DNA from: Nocardia lijiangensis NBRC 108240
Lineage (GTDB): Bacteria > Actinomycetota > Actinomycetes > Mycobacteriales > Mycobacteriaceae
DNA: 64,000 nt
Direction: 5' to 3'
Assembly (NCBI RefSeq): GCF_001613045.1
Contig: NZ_BDBP01000007.1
Coordinates: 57,456-121,455, forward strand
Both the position numbers and the translations under genes were made by a program. Position 1 is the first letter of the stretch; each line of letters begins with the position of its first letter. This document shows positions 46,862 to 56,092 of this stretch, one piece after another. A model generated the notes under the pieces. It ran no database searches, was not told the DNA's origin, and was given only the letters and a program-made list of their open reading frames with translations.

Positions 46862-48579
46862 GCCGCACCTCCCGCGTCGACGAGTTCCGGCACGGCCGGC
46901 TCGACGAACAGGCGGCGGGCTTCCGCGCGCTGCACCTTCCCGCTGGTGGTCTTGGGGATGCTGCGCGGCGGCACCACCCGGACGTCCGCGGCGAGCACCC
47001 CGGTCCGCTTGCTCACCGCGACGCGCACCGCGCGCCGCAGCGCCTCGTGTTCGCTTGCGGCGAGCCCGGATTCGACGATGAGGTGCAGTTCCTCCGACAG
47101 ACCAGCGGCGTCGGCGTACCCGACCGCCGCGACCCCGCCGAGCCGCACGCCGCCCACCTGCTCGGCGGCGATCTCGAAATCGGTGGGCAGGTAGTTCGCG
47201 CCGCGGATGATGATCAGGTCCTTCTGCCTGCCCGTGATGCGCAGCCTGCCCGCACGCAGATACCCGATATCGCCGGTGTCCCACCAGCCGTCGGTGCTCG
47301 CGGACGCGGTGACGCCGGGGAGCCGGAAGTAGCCGACGGTGGTCGACGGGCCACGGAACTGGATGCGCCCGACGGTATCCCCGCCGCACGGTGCGCCATC
47401 ACCGTCGACGATGCGCACCTCGGTGCCCAGCACCGGCTCGCCGCAGTCCACGATCTGCATCGCGTCCGGGTCGTCGTCCGAAACATCCAGCACCGCACCG
47501 CTTCCGGTGAGGGCGCGACGGGAGACCGAATCGTAGGCGACCGGAGCGTGTGGCCGCGCGACGGTCACGGCCAGCGACGCTTCCGCCATGCCGTAGCAGG
47601 GCACCAGCGCGTCCGACGGAAGACCCCAGGCGCCGAAACGATCCACGAAGCGCTGCACAGTGGGCGGGTGGATCGGCTCCGCCCCGCAGAACAGGAACCG
47701 CCAGCTCGACAGATCCACCCCGGCCAATTCCTCGTCGGTCACCCGAGCCGCCGCATAGCCGTAGGCGAAATTCGGTGCGGCGGTGAATGTTCCGTGATAC
47801 TTGCTGACCGTGCGCAGCCAGTCGCCCGGGCTGCGCAGGAATCGGCTCGGCGGCATCAGCACGGCATCGATGCCGCGGAACATGGGGGTGAGGAACCCGC
47901 CGATCAATCCCATGTCGTGGTGCAGCGGGAGCCAGCCCACCCAGGTGTCGCCCGGTCCCATCGCCGCCGCGAGCGCGATCTGCTCGCAGTTCGCGGCCAG
48001 ATTGGCGTGGGTGATCTGCACCCCCTTCGGCGTCCCGGTGGAGCCCGACGTGGCCTGAATGAAGGCCAAGTCGCCGGGCTCGGGGAGCCGTGGCGCCAGC
48101 GCGGGCGAGTCCGGGGACAGGGCCACCGCGTGCAGTACCGCACCATCGATGCCCGCCGCGTCCGCCGGGAGCTGGGACGCCGCCAGCACGGGCGCGCCCG
48201 CGACGACCGCCCGTGGCTCGAGGTAGGCGATCAGCCGGTGGAACTTCTCGTAGAACAGTTCCGCCGAGCCGAAACCACCGGGCGTCGCCACCGCCGTGGG
48301 CACCGCGCCGAGCACCAAGGCGCCGAAGAACGCGGTGACGAACTCCGGGGAGGTGGGCAGCGACAGCACCACCCGATCCCCGGCCCGCACCCCGGCATCG
48401 GCCAGCGCGGCCGCGGCCCGTCCCGCGGCGAGCGCGAGATCATCGTGCCGCCAAGTGTGTTCGTCGTCGACGCCGCGCTCCGAGACGAAAACGGTCCGCG
48501 CGCCCTCCGCTCCGCGTTCGGCGTTCGCGAGCAGTGCGTGCACGATGCTCGGATACCGCGGTTCCAGCCGTTGGGTCAC
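46858..48579 (-). CDS. Fatty acyl-AMP ligase (FAAL)
   Basis: 573 aa, GTG 48579 overlapping the ACP stop by 4 nt. ANL-family enzyme with ATP motif QATSGSTGTPKGVQI, the FAAL-typical GWLPLHHDMGLIGGFL, CYGMAEASLAVTV, DGWWDTGDIGYL and GRQKDLIIIRGANYLPTDFE, and C-terminal Lys in SIPKTTSGKVQRAE. FAALs activate free fatty acids as acyl-adenylates and load them on an ACP or PKS rather than CoA. The directly upstream ACP gene is the evident acceptor. This makes it the entry point of the operon's pathway: fatty acid to acyl-ACP. Chain length cannot be read by eye. Confidence 0.92.
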   Translation of the reverse strand: MTQRLEPRYPSIVHALLANAERGAEGARTVFVSERGVDDEHTWRHDDLALAAGRAAAALADAGVRAGDRVVLSLPTSPEFVTAFFGALVLGAVPTAVATPGGFGSAELFYEKFHRLIAYLEPRAVVAGAPVLAASQLPADAAGIDGAVLHAVALSPDSPALAPRLPEPGDLAFIQATSGSTGTPKGVQITHANLAANCEQIALAAAMGPGDTWVGWLPLHHDMGLIGGFLTPMFRGIDAVLMPPSRFLRSPGDWLRTVSKYHGTFTAAPNFAYGYAAARVTDEELAGVDLSSWRFLFCGAEPIHPPTVQRFVDRFGAWGLPSDALVPCYGMAEASLAVTVARPHAPVAYDSVSRRALTGSGAVLDVSDDDPDAMQIVDCGEPVLGTEVRIVDGDGAPCGGDTVGRIQFRGPSTTVGYFRLPGVTASASTDGWWDTGDIGYLRAGRLRITGRQKDLIIIRGANYLPTDFEIAAEQVGGVRLGGVAAVGYADAAGLSEELHLIVESGLAASEHEALRRAVRVAVSKRTGVLAADVRVVPPRSIPKTTSGKVQRAEARRLFVEPAVPELVDAGGAA

Positions 48580-48827
48580 GACTCGGCCCGCACGTACTCG
48601 ACGATCTCGGCGACCGTATTCAACTGTGCCGCAGCGTCTTCGGGAATATCGACGCCGAAAGCCCGTTCCAGCTGAATGGTCAGCTCGATGGCGGTCGGTG
48701 AGTCCAGCCCGTAGTCGATCAACTGCGCGGCGGCGTCGATGTCGTCGGCCGCCACCCACAGCACCTCGCCGACGATGGCGCGCACCCGCGCCTCGATCTC
48801 GGCGGTGGTACCGGTTTGTGCACTCAT
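48576..48827 (-). CDS. Acyl carrier protein 1
   Basis: 83 aa, ATG 48827 in the kinase stop. The phosphopantetheine Ser lies in IDYGLDSPTAIELTIQLERA, with typical acidic helix II. It is coupled to the FAAL gene (GTGA overlap), so it is most probably the carrier loaded by FAAL. It is a paralogue of the ACP at 55634; both share DYGLDS and LERAFGV. Confidence 0.9.
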   Translation of the reverse strand: MSAQTGTTAEIEARVRAIVGEVLWVAADDIDAAAQLIDYGLDSPTAIELTIQLERAFGVDIPEDAAAQLNTVAEIVEYVRAES

Positions 48828-49669
48828 CCGAAGAGTTTTCCTTCCGTGACGCAGGTGCGAACGGACTCGTCCAGGTCGACGCCGTCGCCGGTGTCGATGC
48901 GATGGAAGCCGACGTGTGGGTAGGCGGCGGCGAGGGTGTCACGCACCCGGAGATAGCCCTCGCGCAGGGCGGTGAGGCGTTCCGCGGTTTCGTGCGCCTC
49001 CTTGACGCCGCCCGCGGAGCGTTCCGCGCAGCGAGCGGCCGCCTGCTCGGGCGGGACGTCGAGCCACAGCACGGCATCCGGCAGCGTGGTGCGGAAGCGG
49101 GCCGCGAAACCCGCTACCGAGGCGGTGATCTCACGGCCGACCAGGTCGGCGATCTCCGAGAGCAGCAGCCAGATATCGGGTGCGCTACCGAGTCGGCTGG
49201 ACTCCGAGCGCTGCCAGGCCAGGATGTCGTCGAAGGTGCCGGGGCGATGCCGTTCCAGGACCGCGGCGATCTCGGCTTCGCGGTCGTGGCCGTCCCATTC
49301 GGGGCGTGCGAGCGCCACGTAGAGCGGGCCGTAGACCAGCAGTTCGATCAGCGGATGCCGCTCGAAGACGAGGACGTCCGGGGCCCAGGTGTCCAGGAAG
49401 TGCCGCTCCACCGGACCGAACAGCGTCATCTGCAGGTACATGGCGGTGGCCTTCATCTCCAGGCTGGAGATCTCGTCGCATCCGACGCTGAAGGCCTTGA
49501 GCTGCTTGGACAAATCGGTGAGCGGAACGTCGCGGGTGTTGTGGAAGTCCGGGCAGGTCATCGACGCGAACGCGGCGTGATCGCCGGCCGGGGCCAGCTC
49601 GCGAAGCCGCGCCATGACCGACGACTTGCCCGCGCCGTCGATGCCGACGATGGCGACGCGGCGGGTCAC
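48824..49669 (-). CDS. Thymidylate-kinase-like P-loop kinase
   Basis: 281 aa, GTG 49669 overlapping the stop of the giant fusion gene. Walker A VAIVGIDGAGKSSVMARL at the N-terminus and FERHPLIELLVYGPLYVALA in the place of the DRY/H nucleotide-kinase motif. VLWLDVPPEQAAARCAERSA GG is the typical lid region with Arg residues, and EAHETAERLTALREGYLRV follows. The fold is that of dTMP/deoxynucleoside kinases, but it is longer (281 aa) and lacks a housekeeping context. Such kinases in secondary clusters phosphorylate non-nucleotide small molecules. It is partner or paralogue of the kinase domain fused at the end of the neighbouring giant protein. Confidence 0.82.
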   Translation of the reverse strand: MTRRVAIVGIDGAGKSSVMARLRELAPAGDHAAFASMTCPDFHNTRDVPLTDLSKQLKAFSVGCDEISSLEMKATAMYLQMTLFGPVERHFLDTWAPDVLVFERHPLIELLVYGPLYVALARPEWDGHDREAEIAAVLERHRPGTFDDILAWQRSESSRLGSAPDIWLLLSEIADLVGREITASVAGFAARFRTTLPDAVLWLDVPPEQAAARCAERSAGGVKEAHETAERLTALREGYLRVRDTLAAAYPHVGFHRIDTGDGVDLDESVRTCVTEGKLFG

Positions 49670-52600
49670 CGGTCGTCCTCCCGCAGCTGGGCCAGCACGG
49701 CCTTGGTGATCTCGGCGGGCGCGGCGGTGCCGTCCAAGCGGACCCACGCCAGCTCCTCCGCCAGCTCTTCGAGCGCCTCGTGGCTGCGCTGCTGGAAGTC
49801 GAGGAACACACTCTCGTCCCCGTAGCCGCTCTCGTAGTCGCTGCGCAACTGCTTGCGCCCCAACGCATCCTGCGGGCTGACCGTCAGATAGAAGGTGCGG
49901 TCCGGCTCCGGGAACCCGGCGGTGAGCTGACGCAACACCGCGGGATCACCGCCGTGCGCGACCTCGGTGGCGTAGTACTTGTACCAGTACGCGTTCGCGA
50001 GGACGATGTCGACGCCGCGTGCGGCGGCCAGGTCGAACGACAACTGCATGGCGTGGAACAGGAAGTGCGCGCGGCTCAACGGCGTGAGCAGCTTCAGGTA
50101 GCCGTAGATCTCGGAGGGGCTGCTCCACGGCAGCTTCGAGGAGACCTTCGGATCCAGGAAGGCGTCCCAGATCGTGACCGCGGCGACGCTCTGGCCCTGG
50201 GCCTCGAACTCCGCGGCGATGCGTGCCACCTGCGTGGTCTTGCCCGAGCCGTCGCCCCCCGCGATGCAGATCAGGCGTTTGCGTGCGGTCAGTGGTTCAT
50301 CCCTTCTCGGCGCCGGGCGCGAAGGCGCCGGGCGGGTTGGTTCTGCGGGGGGTGCGACGACATCGGCGGGAACGTCGGATGTGGTCGCTGTCGCAGGCGT
50401 GGATTCGCCTGTGTTGTCCGCCTTTTCGGTCCTGTCGGGCTCGGAGTCCAGCACCTCGGCCATGGTCGCCGCTGAACCAGCGTCCGGCGTCGGCGTGTCG
50501 AGCACGCTGATCACTCCCGCGCTGCCGTCGACCCGGATGCGCTGGCCCGAGCGCACCGCACTGGTCGCGCCCGCGACATTCAGCACGGCGGGAATCCCGT
50601 ATTCGCGCCCGATGACGGCGGCGTGCGAGAGCATTCCGCCCACCTCCGTGACCACGGCGGCCACCAAGCCGAGTGCCGGAGTCCACCCCGGGTCGGTGAA
50701 ACGGGTGACCAGGATGTCGCCCTCGCGGAGCTGATCGATATCGGCCAGCGAGGTGATCACCCGCGCGGTGCCCTCGGCGATGCCGGGGCTGCAGCCCAGC
50801 CCGGTGAGATCGCCGTCGCCGATGGCGCGCACCGCCCCGACGGTGACTCCGCCGCCGAGTTCGTGCGGCGGTGTCAGATCCCGGTAGCCGGCGTACAGCG
50901 CACGGCGATAGGCGATTCGGGGCGCCAGCTCGGTGATCTCGACGCGACCCGCGACCAGATCGCTCAGCTCGTGGATGTCCAGCTGGAACGCGTCGTCGGC
51001 ATACTCGAGCGTGCCCGCCGCGGCCAGCCGGGCGCCTGCCTCCACCACGTAGGCCCGCACGATCGCGTAGCACTGCGAGGAGAATTCCCGCATCCGTTCG
51101 CGCGCGACGAGGTAGCGCCGCATCCGCTCGACATGCTTGTCCACGGCCTTCGCGTACTTCACCCGGGTCATCGCCTTGCCGCGCACCCGGCCGCGCAGCG
51201 CGGCCAGCTCGGTCTCGTAGCGCTTGCGCTGCTCCACCAGGGTGACGTCCGGATCCGCAGGCGCCGTGCCGTGTTCGAGCATCACCGCGATCATCGAGCG
51301 TACCCGCTCGGGAGCCTCGGACCAGCGCGGGCAGGTCAGATCGAGCTCGGCGTCGGCATGGAAGCCCTGCTCGCGGACGAACTCTGCCAGCGCCGCATCC
51401 CATTCGGCGCCGTCCAGCCCGTGTTCGCTTGCCACCCGGTGCAATTCGACGATGCCGCGCTGCAACTGCATGTGGCTGATATCGGCGAGACCGCCCATCA
51501 GGTCGATGGCCGAGGTCGATCCCTCCGTCGCCGCGTCGACCTTGTCCAGCAGCTGCTTGAAGTCGGTTTGCACGCTGGAGTTGTTGTAGATGGTGGTGAA
51601 GTAGGTGCGTTCGGTGGTCGCGTGGAAGGTGAGCAGGCAGTCGGTCAGGTCGGCGGCGAAGGTGGCGTCGTCGGTCTGCGACAGGACACCGGCTCGTTCG
51701 CGCCAGAGCGCGTGCTTCGCGGGCCATTCCGCCGCGAAGGCGTCCACCGCGGCCAGCTGGTCGCGATAGCTCTGCTGGACGGCCAGCGCCGCGGGCAGCG
51801 CCTTGGCGATGGTCTTGGCGGAGGTCGGGGTGCGGTGCGGCCCTTCCGGTCCGTAGTCGTTGAGCACGCCGAGGTCGTCGTCGAAGTGCTGCTCGTCGAA
51901 ACCCGGAATCTTGAAGAAGCAGTTCTTCACCGCGCTGACATTCCAGTAGGCGCGGCCGTAGTACATCGCCATCCAGTCCGCTTCCGGCCCGGGATCGGCG
52001 AGCTTCAACCGTTCGAAGAACCGCTGCATCGAATGCTGAAAAGCGTTGTCGTACAGCGAGAACATCATCGGCGTGCAGACGCGCGCCGAGACGCCGCCGT
52101 CGCGCAGGTCCGCATCGGAGAACTGGTCGATGTCGGTCCGCCAGGTGATCGCGGTGATCGCGCGCGCCTGCAGCAGCCACAGCTTGCCAGCGGCGTCGAT
52201 GGCCCATTCGATGTCCTGCGGGCGGTGCCGGTACGCCTGCACGGCCAGCATCAGGGCGGCCAGCTCGGCGGTGGTGGCAGGCTCCAGCTCGACATCCTCA
52301 CCGCCCGCGTCCCGCTCGACGACCGCGCCGTCGACGAGGCGCAGCGTGTACCGCGTGGGTGTCAACTGGCCCGAGACCAGTCGTTCACCGAGACCCACGC
52401 AGCATTCGACGACGGCGTGCTCCTCGATGCCGGTGAGCGCGTCGATGCTGAAACCCACACCGGCATACCGGGCGTCGACCATCCGCTGCACCAGCACCGC
52501 CACCGAGGCCTTCGCCTCGGTGTAGCCGTGCTTGGCCAGGTAGGTACGGACCCGGTCGTTGTGCACCGAGTCACGGCACTGCCCGATGTACTCGCGCAGC

Positions 52601-55600
52601 GCCGAGACCTCGGTGATGTCGAGGTAGGACTCGTACTGTCCGGCGAAGCTGGCGTCGTCGAGATCCTCCAGGACACCGCTGGAGCGAGCGGCGACCGGGA
52701 ATCCGCCCAGCGCCTGCACCCAGCGGGCGAGGTCGTCGTCGCCGATCGCGTCGAGCTCGAGGTCCGCGGGCACCACGAACCCGGGCGGCACCTCGAAGCC
52801 CGCGACGATCAGTTCGTGCAGGGTGCCGGCCTTGCCGCCGGCTTGTTCGGGAGCGAAATCCGCCGCACCGAGGAACATCGGCGCGGGTGTCGGGCTGTCG
52901 GACACGGTGAGGGCTCCTGTCGGAAGCAGAACCGGGCGCACCTCGTGACGAGCCGCCAGTTCGCGAGCGGCGTGCACGCCCGCGACGGTGAGTCCGCCGT
53001 ACGAGGGACTCGCGGTGCCGGGCTCGAAGCCGAGCAGCAGGGTCTCGGCCATGCAGGCGTAGACCACGCCGGGGGGCAATCCGGTTTCGGGGAAGGGGGG
53101 TGTCTGGCCGAGCGGCAACGCCATGCGTCCACCGGAGACCAGGGTGACATTCGGGCGTTCGGCGACGGTGGGATCCACATCGCCGGGGACCGCGAGATCG
53201 CACACCAGCACCGGATGGTCGGCGGCCAGCAGGTCCGCGGTGACCAGCGGGACCGCGGAATTGGTCGCGGTGAGCACGATGCGGCAATCCCGCAGCGCGG
53301 CCATGTCCTCGCTGACCTCCACGGCCTGCGCGATCGGGACGAGCCGTTCCGCGACCCGGTGCAGGCGGCTCGCCGAGCCCGGCCGTCCCACCAACGTGAT
53401 CGCATCGGCGTGCGGCGCGACCAGTTCCGCCATGACCGCGCCGATATTGCCGACCGCGCCGAGGATGCCGACGCGCCGTTGCCCGGGCGCGAGCCGGGCC
53501 AGCTCATCGACCACCACGTCGTAGGCGCAGGCGGCGGTGAGCGAGTTCCCGGAGGTCACCGTGACCGCGTCCTCCACCACATCGCGGGAGGCGTTGGTGA
53601 CGATGGAGGTGTAACCGCCGAGCCCGATGACGCTGGCGCCCAACGTGATCGCCTGTTCGACGGCCTCCAGCACCAGATCGCGCAGCCAGGCGCGGTGGCC
53701 GGACCGCTGGCATTCGATGATCTGTTCGGCGGAGATCGGCACCGCGATCAGACAAACCTCGACCGTGGCGCCGGTGGGGGAGGTGACCAGTTGCCTGGTC
53801 AGCTCGAAGGGTTCGGCCACTCCGCGCATCCGCTCGAACAGCGCGGCGAACTGCGCGTCCGACCATTCGGCCAGTTCCGGTGCGAACCGGCGCAGATCGG
53901 CCGACTCCGGCAGATTCGCGAGGAAGACCACGCGGTTCGGGGCGTCGTACTCCCGCGCTACCGCGGCGGTACGCCGCTCGGGCAGCGGTTTGCGTTCCGG
54001 CACCGGCCATTTCGTGGTGACCGGAACGGCTAGGTGAGCGAGCAGCGTGGCAAGGTCGCCGCGGTCCAGCAGATCGGCCAGCTCGTCCAATGCGGCTTCG
54101 AGACGGGCCAGATCGGACTCGGCGATGAATGCGGACGGTTGCAGCCGCAGCGTGGTGGGCGCGGACAGCGTGGGCAGCATCCGGATCCCGTGGGTGTGCA
54201 GCAGGTAGCCCGCGACCACGTAGCCGAACATGTCCGGTTCGCAGATCTCGCGCAGCAGTGCCGATTCCGGGGTGGGCGGGATCAGTTCGATGCCCTGCAA
54301 CAGTCCGCGTCCGCGCACGCCCGCCAGCACCCGCGGGCTGCGTCGCACGACCGCTTCCAAGCGGGCCCGCAGCCGTGCGCCGGTGTCGCTGATACGAATC
54401 TGGTTGTCGCGCAGCAGGTCCAGCGCGGCCTCCGCGACCGAGCAGGAGAGCTCGTCGTCGGCGAAGGTCGAGGTGTGATACCGGCCGAAGTCCGACACCG
54501 CTCCGGCGCGGTCCACCAGTAGCGCCGAGATCTTCACCAGGCCGCCGCCGAGCGATTTGGACAGCAGGTAGTAGTCCGCGGCGACCCCCGACGGCGTGGA
54601 AGCCAGGAAGGTGCCGGTGCGGCCCATGCCGGACTGGATCTCGTCGAAAACCAGTGCGGCGTCGTGGCGGTCCGCGAGTTCGCGCAGGGCGCGCAGTGTC
54701 TCGGCTGGGACCTCGCGGACCCCGCCCTCGCCCTGAATCGGTTCGGCGAAGATCGCCGCGATCGGGGAGACGGATGTCCGGGACAACACCGGCCGTCCGG
54801 CGGCGTCCACGCTGATCCTGCCCACCGGCCGCAGTTCCTGCGCGAACGCCTCGACCACGTCGCCGGGCGTCCAGGTGTCGAGTTTGTGCCGCTCGGGACC
54901 GGGAACCACCAGGTCCGCGGGCGTATCGGCCTGCTCGGTGAGCGCGAACGCGCCCGCCGTCTTGCCGTGGAAGGCGTTCGCCAGCGAAACGAAGACGGGT
55001 CCGCGCCGCTCGACCTCCTCGACGACACGGAGTGAGTCTTCGAGAATCGCTGCCGCCGAACGGACTTCACCGTCTTCTCGGCCGGATCCCGGGCTCGGGG
55101 CCGGTCGTACCGTGTGCAGTCCGTCGCGGTGGAGCAGGCGCAGCGTGCGTCGCAGTTCGGTGCGCAACTCGGCGAGCCTGCGGGCGTGCGCGACGGTCGC
55201 GTGCCGGACGGCGGCCTCGACCGCGTCGGCGCCGGTGGATCCGAACGTCACCACGTACTCGCGCCCGGTGCTCGCCCCGACCATGTCCGAAAGCCGATGT
55301 GCTAGACGGGAAGCGCCCGGCCGGACGCTGCCCTGCGAGACGAACGGCGTCTGCTGGTTCAACCGCGCCGTGGCCACCCGGACCAGCGCCGGATGATTGT
55401 GTCCGAACAGCGCCGCGCCGAAGCCGCCGACCATGTCGAGCACGCGCGTACCGTCCGCGCGGATCAGGTGGTCGCCTTCGGCGCCTGCGTACACCACATC
55501 CAGGTGGCAGGCGCGCAGGAGCCGCGCCAGTCCGGGCCGGTTGTGCCGTGCGAAGTCGTCGAACAACTGCGTCGCCTCGACATCCGGACCGGCCGGCGTC

Positions 55601-55629
55601 ATATCGTGGTCTTGTGCTCTCGGGGCCAT
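49666..55629 (-). CDS. Four-domain fusion: aminotransferase - acyl-ACP reductase - PEP-utilising enzyme - P-loop kinase
   Basis: 1,987 aa, ATG 55629, four bases after the ACP2 stop (ATG 55602 is an alternative). Residues ~20-525: class III PLP aminotransferase (GGFGAALFGHNHP, FDEIQSGMGRTGTF with Asp329, PLP Lys358 in LLSKSLGGG). Residues ~565-900 resemble cyanobacterial long-chain acyl-ACP reductase: LGGYTSIVTN, VTSGNSLTAA, NAD(P) loop GILGAVGNIGA (721-731), and Cys859 in YACMAETLLLGFE at the position of the thioester-forming Cys294 of Synechococcus AAR. Residues ~925-1700: PEP-synthase-like enzyme (EQAGGKAGTLHELIVAGFEV, ARSSGVLEDL, His1669 in MLSHAAVIGREYGIP). An A/P/T-rich linker spans ~1709-1784. 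Residues 1785-1987: P-loop kinase (GGDGSGKTT). Predicted chemistry: acyl-ACP to aldehyde to fatty amine, then ATP-driven transfer or condensation. Confidence 0.88.
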   Translation of the reverse strand: MAPRAQDHDMTPAGPDVEATQLFDDFARHNRPGLARLLRACHLDVVYAGAEGDHLIRADGTRVLDMVGGFGAALFGHNHPALVRVATARLNQQTPFVSQGSVRPGASRLAHRLSDMVGASTGREYVVTFGSTGADAVEAAVRHATVAHARRLAELRTELRRTLRLLHRDGLHTVRPAPSPGSGREDGEVRSAAAILEDSLRVVEEVERRGPVFVSLANAFHGKTAGAFALTEQADTPADLVVPGPERHKLDTWTPGDVVEAFAQELRPVGRISVDAAGRPVLSRTSVSPIAAIFAEPIQGEGGVREVPAETLRALRELADRHDAALVFDEIQSGMGRTGTFLASTPSGVAADYYLLSKSLGGGLVKISALLVDRAGAVSDFGRYHTSTFADDELSCSVAEAALDLLRDNQIRISDTGARLRARLEAVVRRSPRVLAGVRGRGLLQGIELIPPTPESALLREICEPDMFGYVVAGYLLHTHGIRMLPTLSAPTTLRLQPSAFIAESDLARLEAALDELADLLDRGDLATLLAHLAVPVTTKWPVPERKPLPERRTAAVAREYDAPNRVVFLANLPESADLRRFAPELAEWSDAQFAALFERMRGVAEPFELTRQLVTSPTGATVEVCLIAVPISAEQIIECQRSGHRAWLRDLVLEAVEQAITLGASVIGLGGYTSIVTNASRDVVEDAVTVTSGNSLTAACAYDVVVDELARLAPGQRRVGILGAVGNIGAVMAELVAPHADAITLVGRPGSASRLHRVAERLVPIAQAVEVSEDMAALRDCRIVLTATNSAVPLVTADLLAADHPVLVCDLAVPGDVDPTVAERPNVTLVSGGRMALPLGQTPPFPETGLPPGVVYACMAETLLLGFEPGTASPSYGGLTVAGVHAARELAARHEVRPVLLPTGALTVSDSPTPAPMFLGAADFAPEQAGGKAGTLHELIVAGFEVPPGFVVPADLELDAIGDDDLARWVQALGGFPVAARSSGVLEDLDDASFAGQYESYLDITEVSALREYIGQCRDSVHNDRVRTYLAKHGYTEAKASVAVLVQRMVDARYAGVGFSIDALTGIEEHAVVECCVGLGERLVSGQLTPTRYTLRLVDGAVVERDAGGEDVELEPATTAELAALMLAVQAYRHRPQDIEWAIDAAGKLWLLQARAITAITWRTDIDQFSDADLRDGGVSARVCTPMMFSLYDNAFQHSMQRFFERLKLADPGPEADWMAMYYGRAYWNVSAVKNCFFKIPGFDEQHFDDDLGVLNDYGPEGPHRTPTSAKTIAKALPAALAVQQSYRDQLAAVDAFAAEWPAKHALWRERAGVLSQTDDATFAADLTDCLLTFHATTERTYFTTIYNNSSVQTDFKQLLDKVDAATEGSTSAIDLMGGLADISHMQLQRGIVELHRVASEHGLDGAEWDAALAEFVREQGFHADAELDLTCPRWSEAPERVRSMIAVMLEHGTAPADPDVTLVEQRKRYETELAALRGRVRGKAMTRVKYAKAVDKHVERMRRYLVARERMREFSSQCYAIVRAYVVEAGARLAAAGTLEYADDAFQLDIHELSDLVAGRVEITELAPRIAYRRALYAGYRDLTPPHELGGGVTVGAVRAIGDGDLTGLGCSPGIAEGTARVITSLADIDQLREGDILVTRFTDPGWTPALGLVAAVVTEVGGMLSHAAVIGREYGIPAVLNVAGATSAVRSGQRIRVDGSAGVISVLDTPTPDAGSAATMAEVLDSEPDRTEKADNTGESTPATATTSDVPADVVAPPAEPTRPAPSRPAPRRDEPLTARKRLICIAGGDGSGKTTQVARIAAEFEAQGQSVAAVTIWDAFLDPKVSSKLPWSSPSEIYGYLKLLTPLSRAHFLFHAMQLSFDLAAARGVDIVLANAYWYKYYATEVAHGGDPAVLRQLTAGFPEPDRTFYLTVSPQDALGRKQLRSDYESGYGDESVFLDFQQRSHEALEELAEELAWVRLDGTAAPAEITKAVLAQLREDDR

Positions 55630-55633
55630 GGGT

Positions 55634-55891
55634 TTACGCCGCCCCGACCCCGGAGTGGCTCGTTTTGCTCGTCACGCACTCGACCACGTCGCGCGCGGTG
55701 TGCAGCACCGAGGCCTCCTCGTCGGAGATCTCCACACCGAAGGCGCGCTCCAGTTCGATGATGATCTCGGCCGAGCGGACCGAGTCCAAGCCATAATCCA
55801 GCAACGGCGTATCGAGATCGATATCGTCCACCTGTAAACCGTGGCGAAACAGCTCTTGCACGCGCTCGGACACCGTATCCGGGACAGTCAT
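55634..55891 (-). CDS. Acyl carrier protein 2, first gene of the lipid operon
   Basis: 85 aa, ATG 55891 with GGGAGG about 7 bases upstream. The phosphopantetheine Ser lies in LLDYGLDSVRSAEIIIELER. Only 4 bases separate its stop from the giant fusion gene, so it is the likely carrier presenting the acyl chain to the acyl-ACP reductase domain. As the first gene it follows the AT-rich control region. Confidence 0.9.
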   Translation of the reverse strand: MTVPDTVSERVQELFRHGLQVDDIDLDTPLLDYGLDSVRSAEIIIELERAFGVEISDEEASVLHTARDVVECVTSKTSHSGVGAA

Positions 55892-55985
55892 TCGAGACCT
55901 CCCGCTACGCTCGGGCCTTGCGTGCCGCCGTACGCAGTAACATCCGCCGGAGTCTTTGACGACACCGCCCAGAGCTTGACTTTGA

Positions 55986-56000
55986 CCTGTTCGGAGCAGG
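55986..56000. promoter_or_regulatory. Imperfect 15-bp palindrome
   Basis: CCTGTTCGGAGCAGG has symmetric CCTG/CAGG arms and symmetric TC/GA, about 95 bases upstream of the ACP2 start. Operator candidate. Confidence 0.35.
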
Positions 56001-56020
56001 TTTCGGCGATAGCCGAGACC

Positions 56021-56028
56021 GTGATCAC
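56021..56028. promoter_or_regulatory. Perfect 8-bp palindrome GTGATCAC
   Basis: A perfect dyad 130 bases before the ACP2 start. It is short enough to be chance; noted because it clusters with two longer dyads. Confidence 0.25.
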
Positions 56029-56092
56029 ATGCCCTCCGATATCGACAACCAAAACTGTAACGCCTCATATCTCGTCACTCGGCACGACTGTC

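Noticed and set aside
50623..54033. Long open frame (1,136 codons, +) opposite the giant fusion gene
   Set aside because: It is a high-GC shadow of the real minus-strand gene; the product has no domain and a biased composition.
37500..55891. Reading the operon as a true prodiginine or tambjamine cluster
   Set aside because: The proline-derived pyrrole genes (proline adenylation, prolyl-PCP oxidase), the thiamine enzyme of PigD type and the methyltransferase are all absent. Only the fatty-amine and condensing logic is shared.
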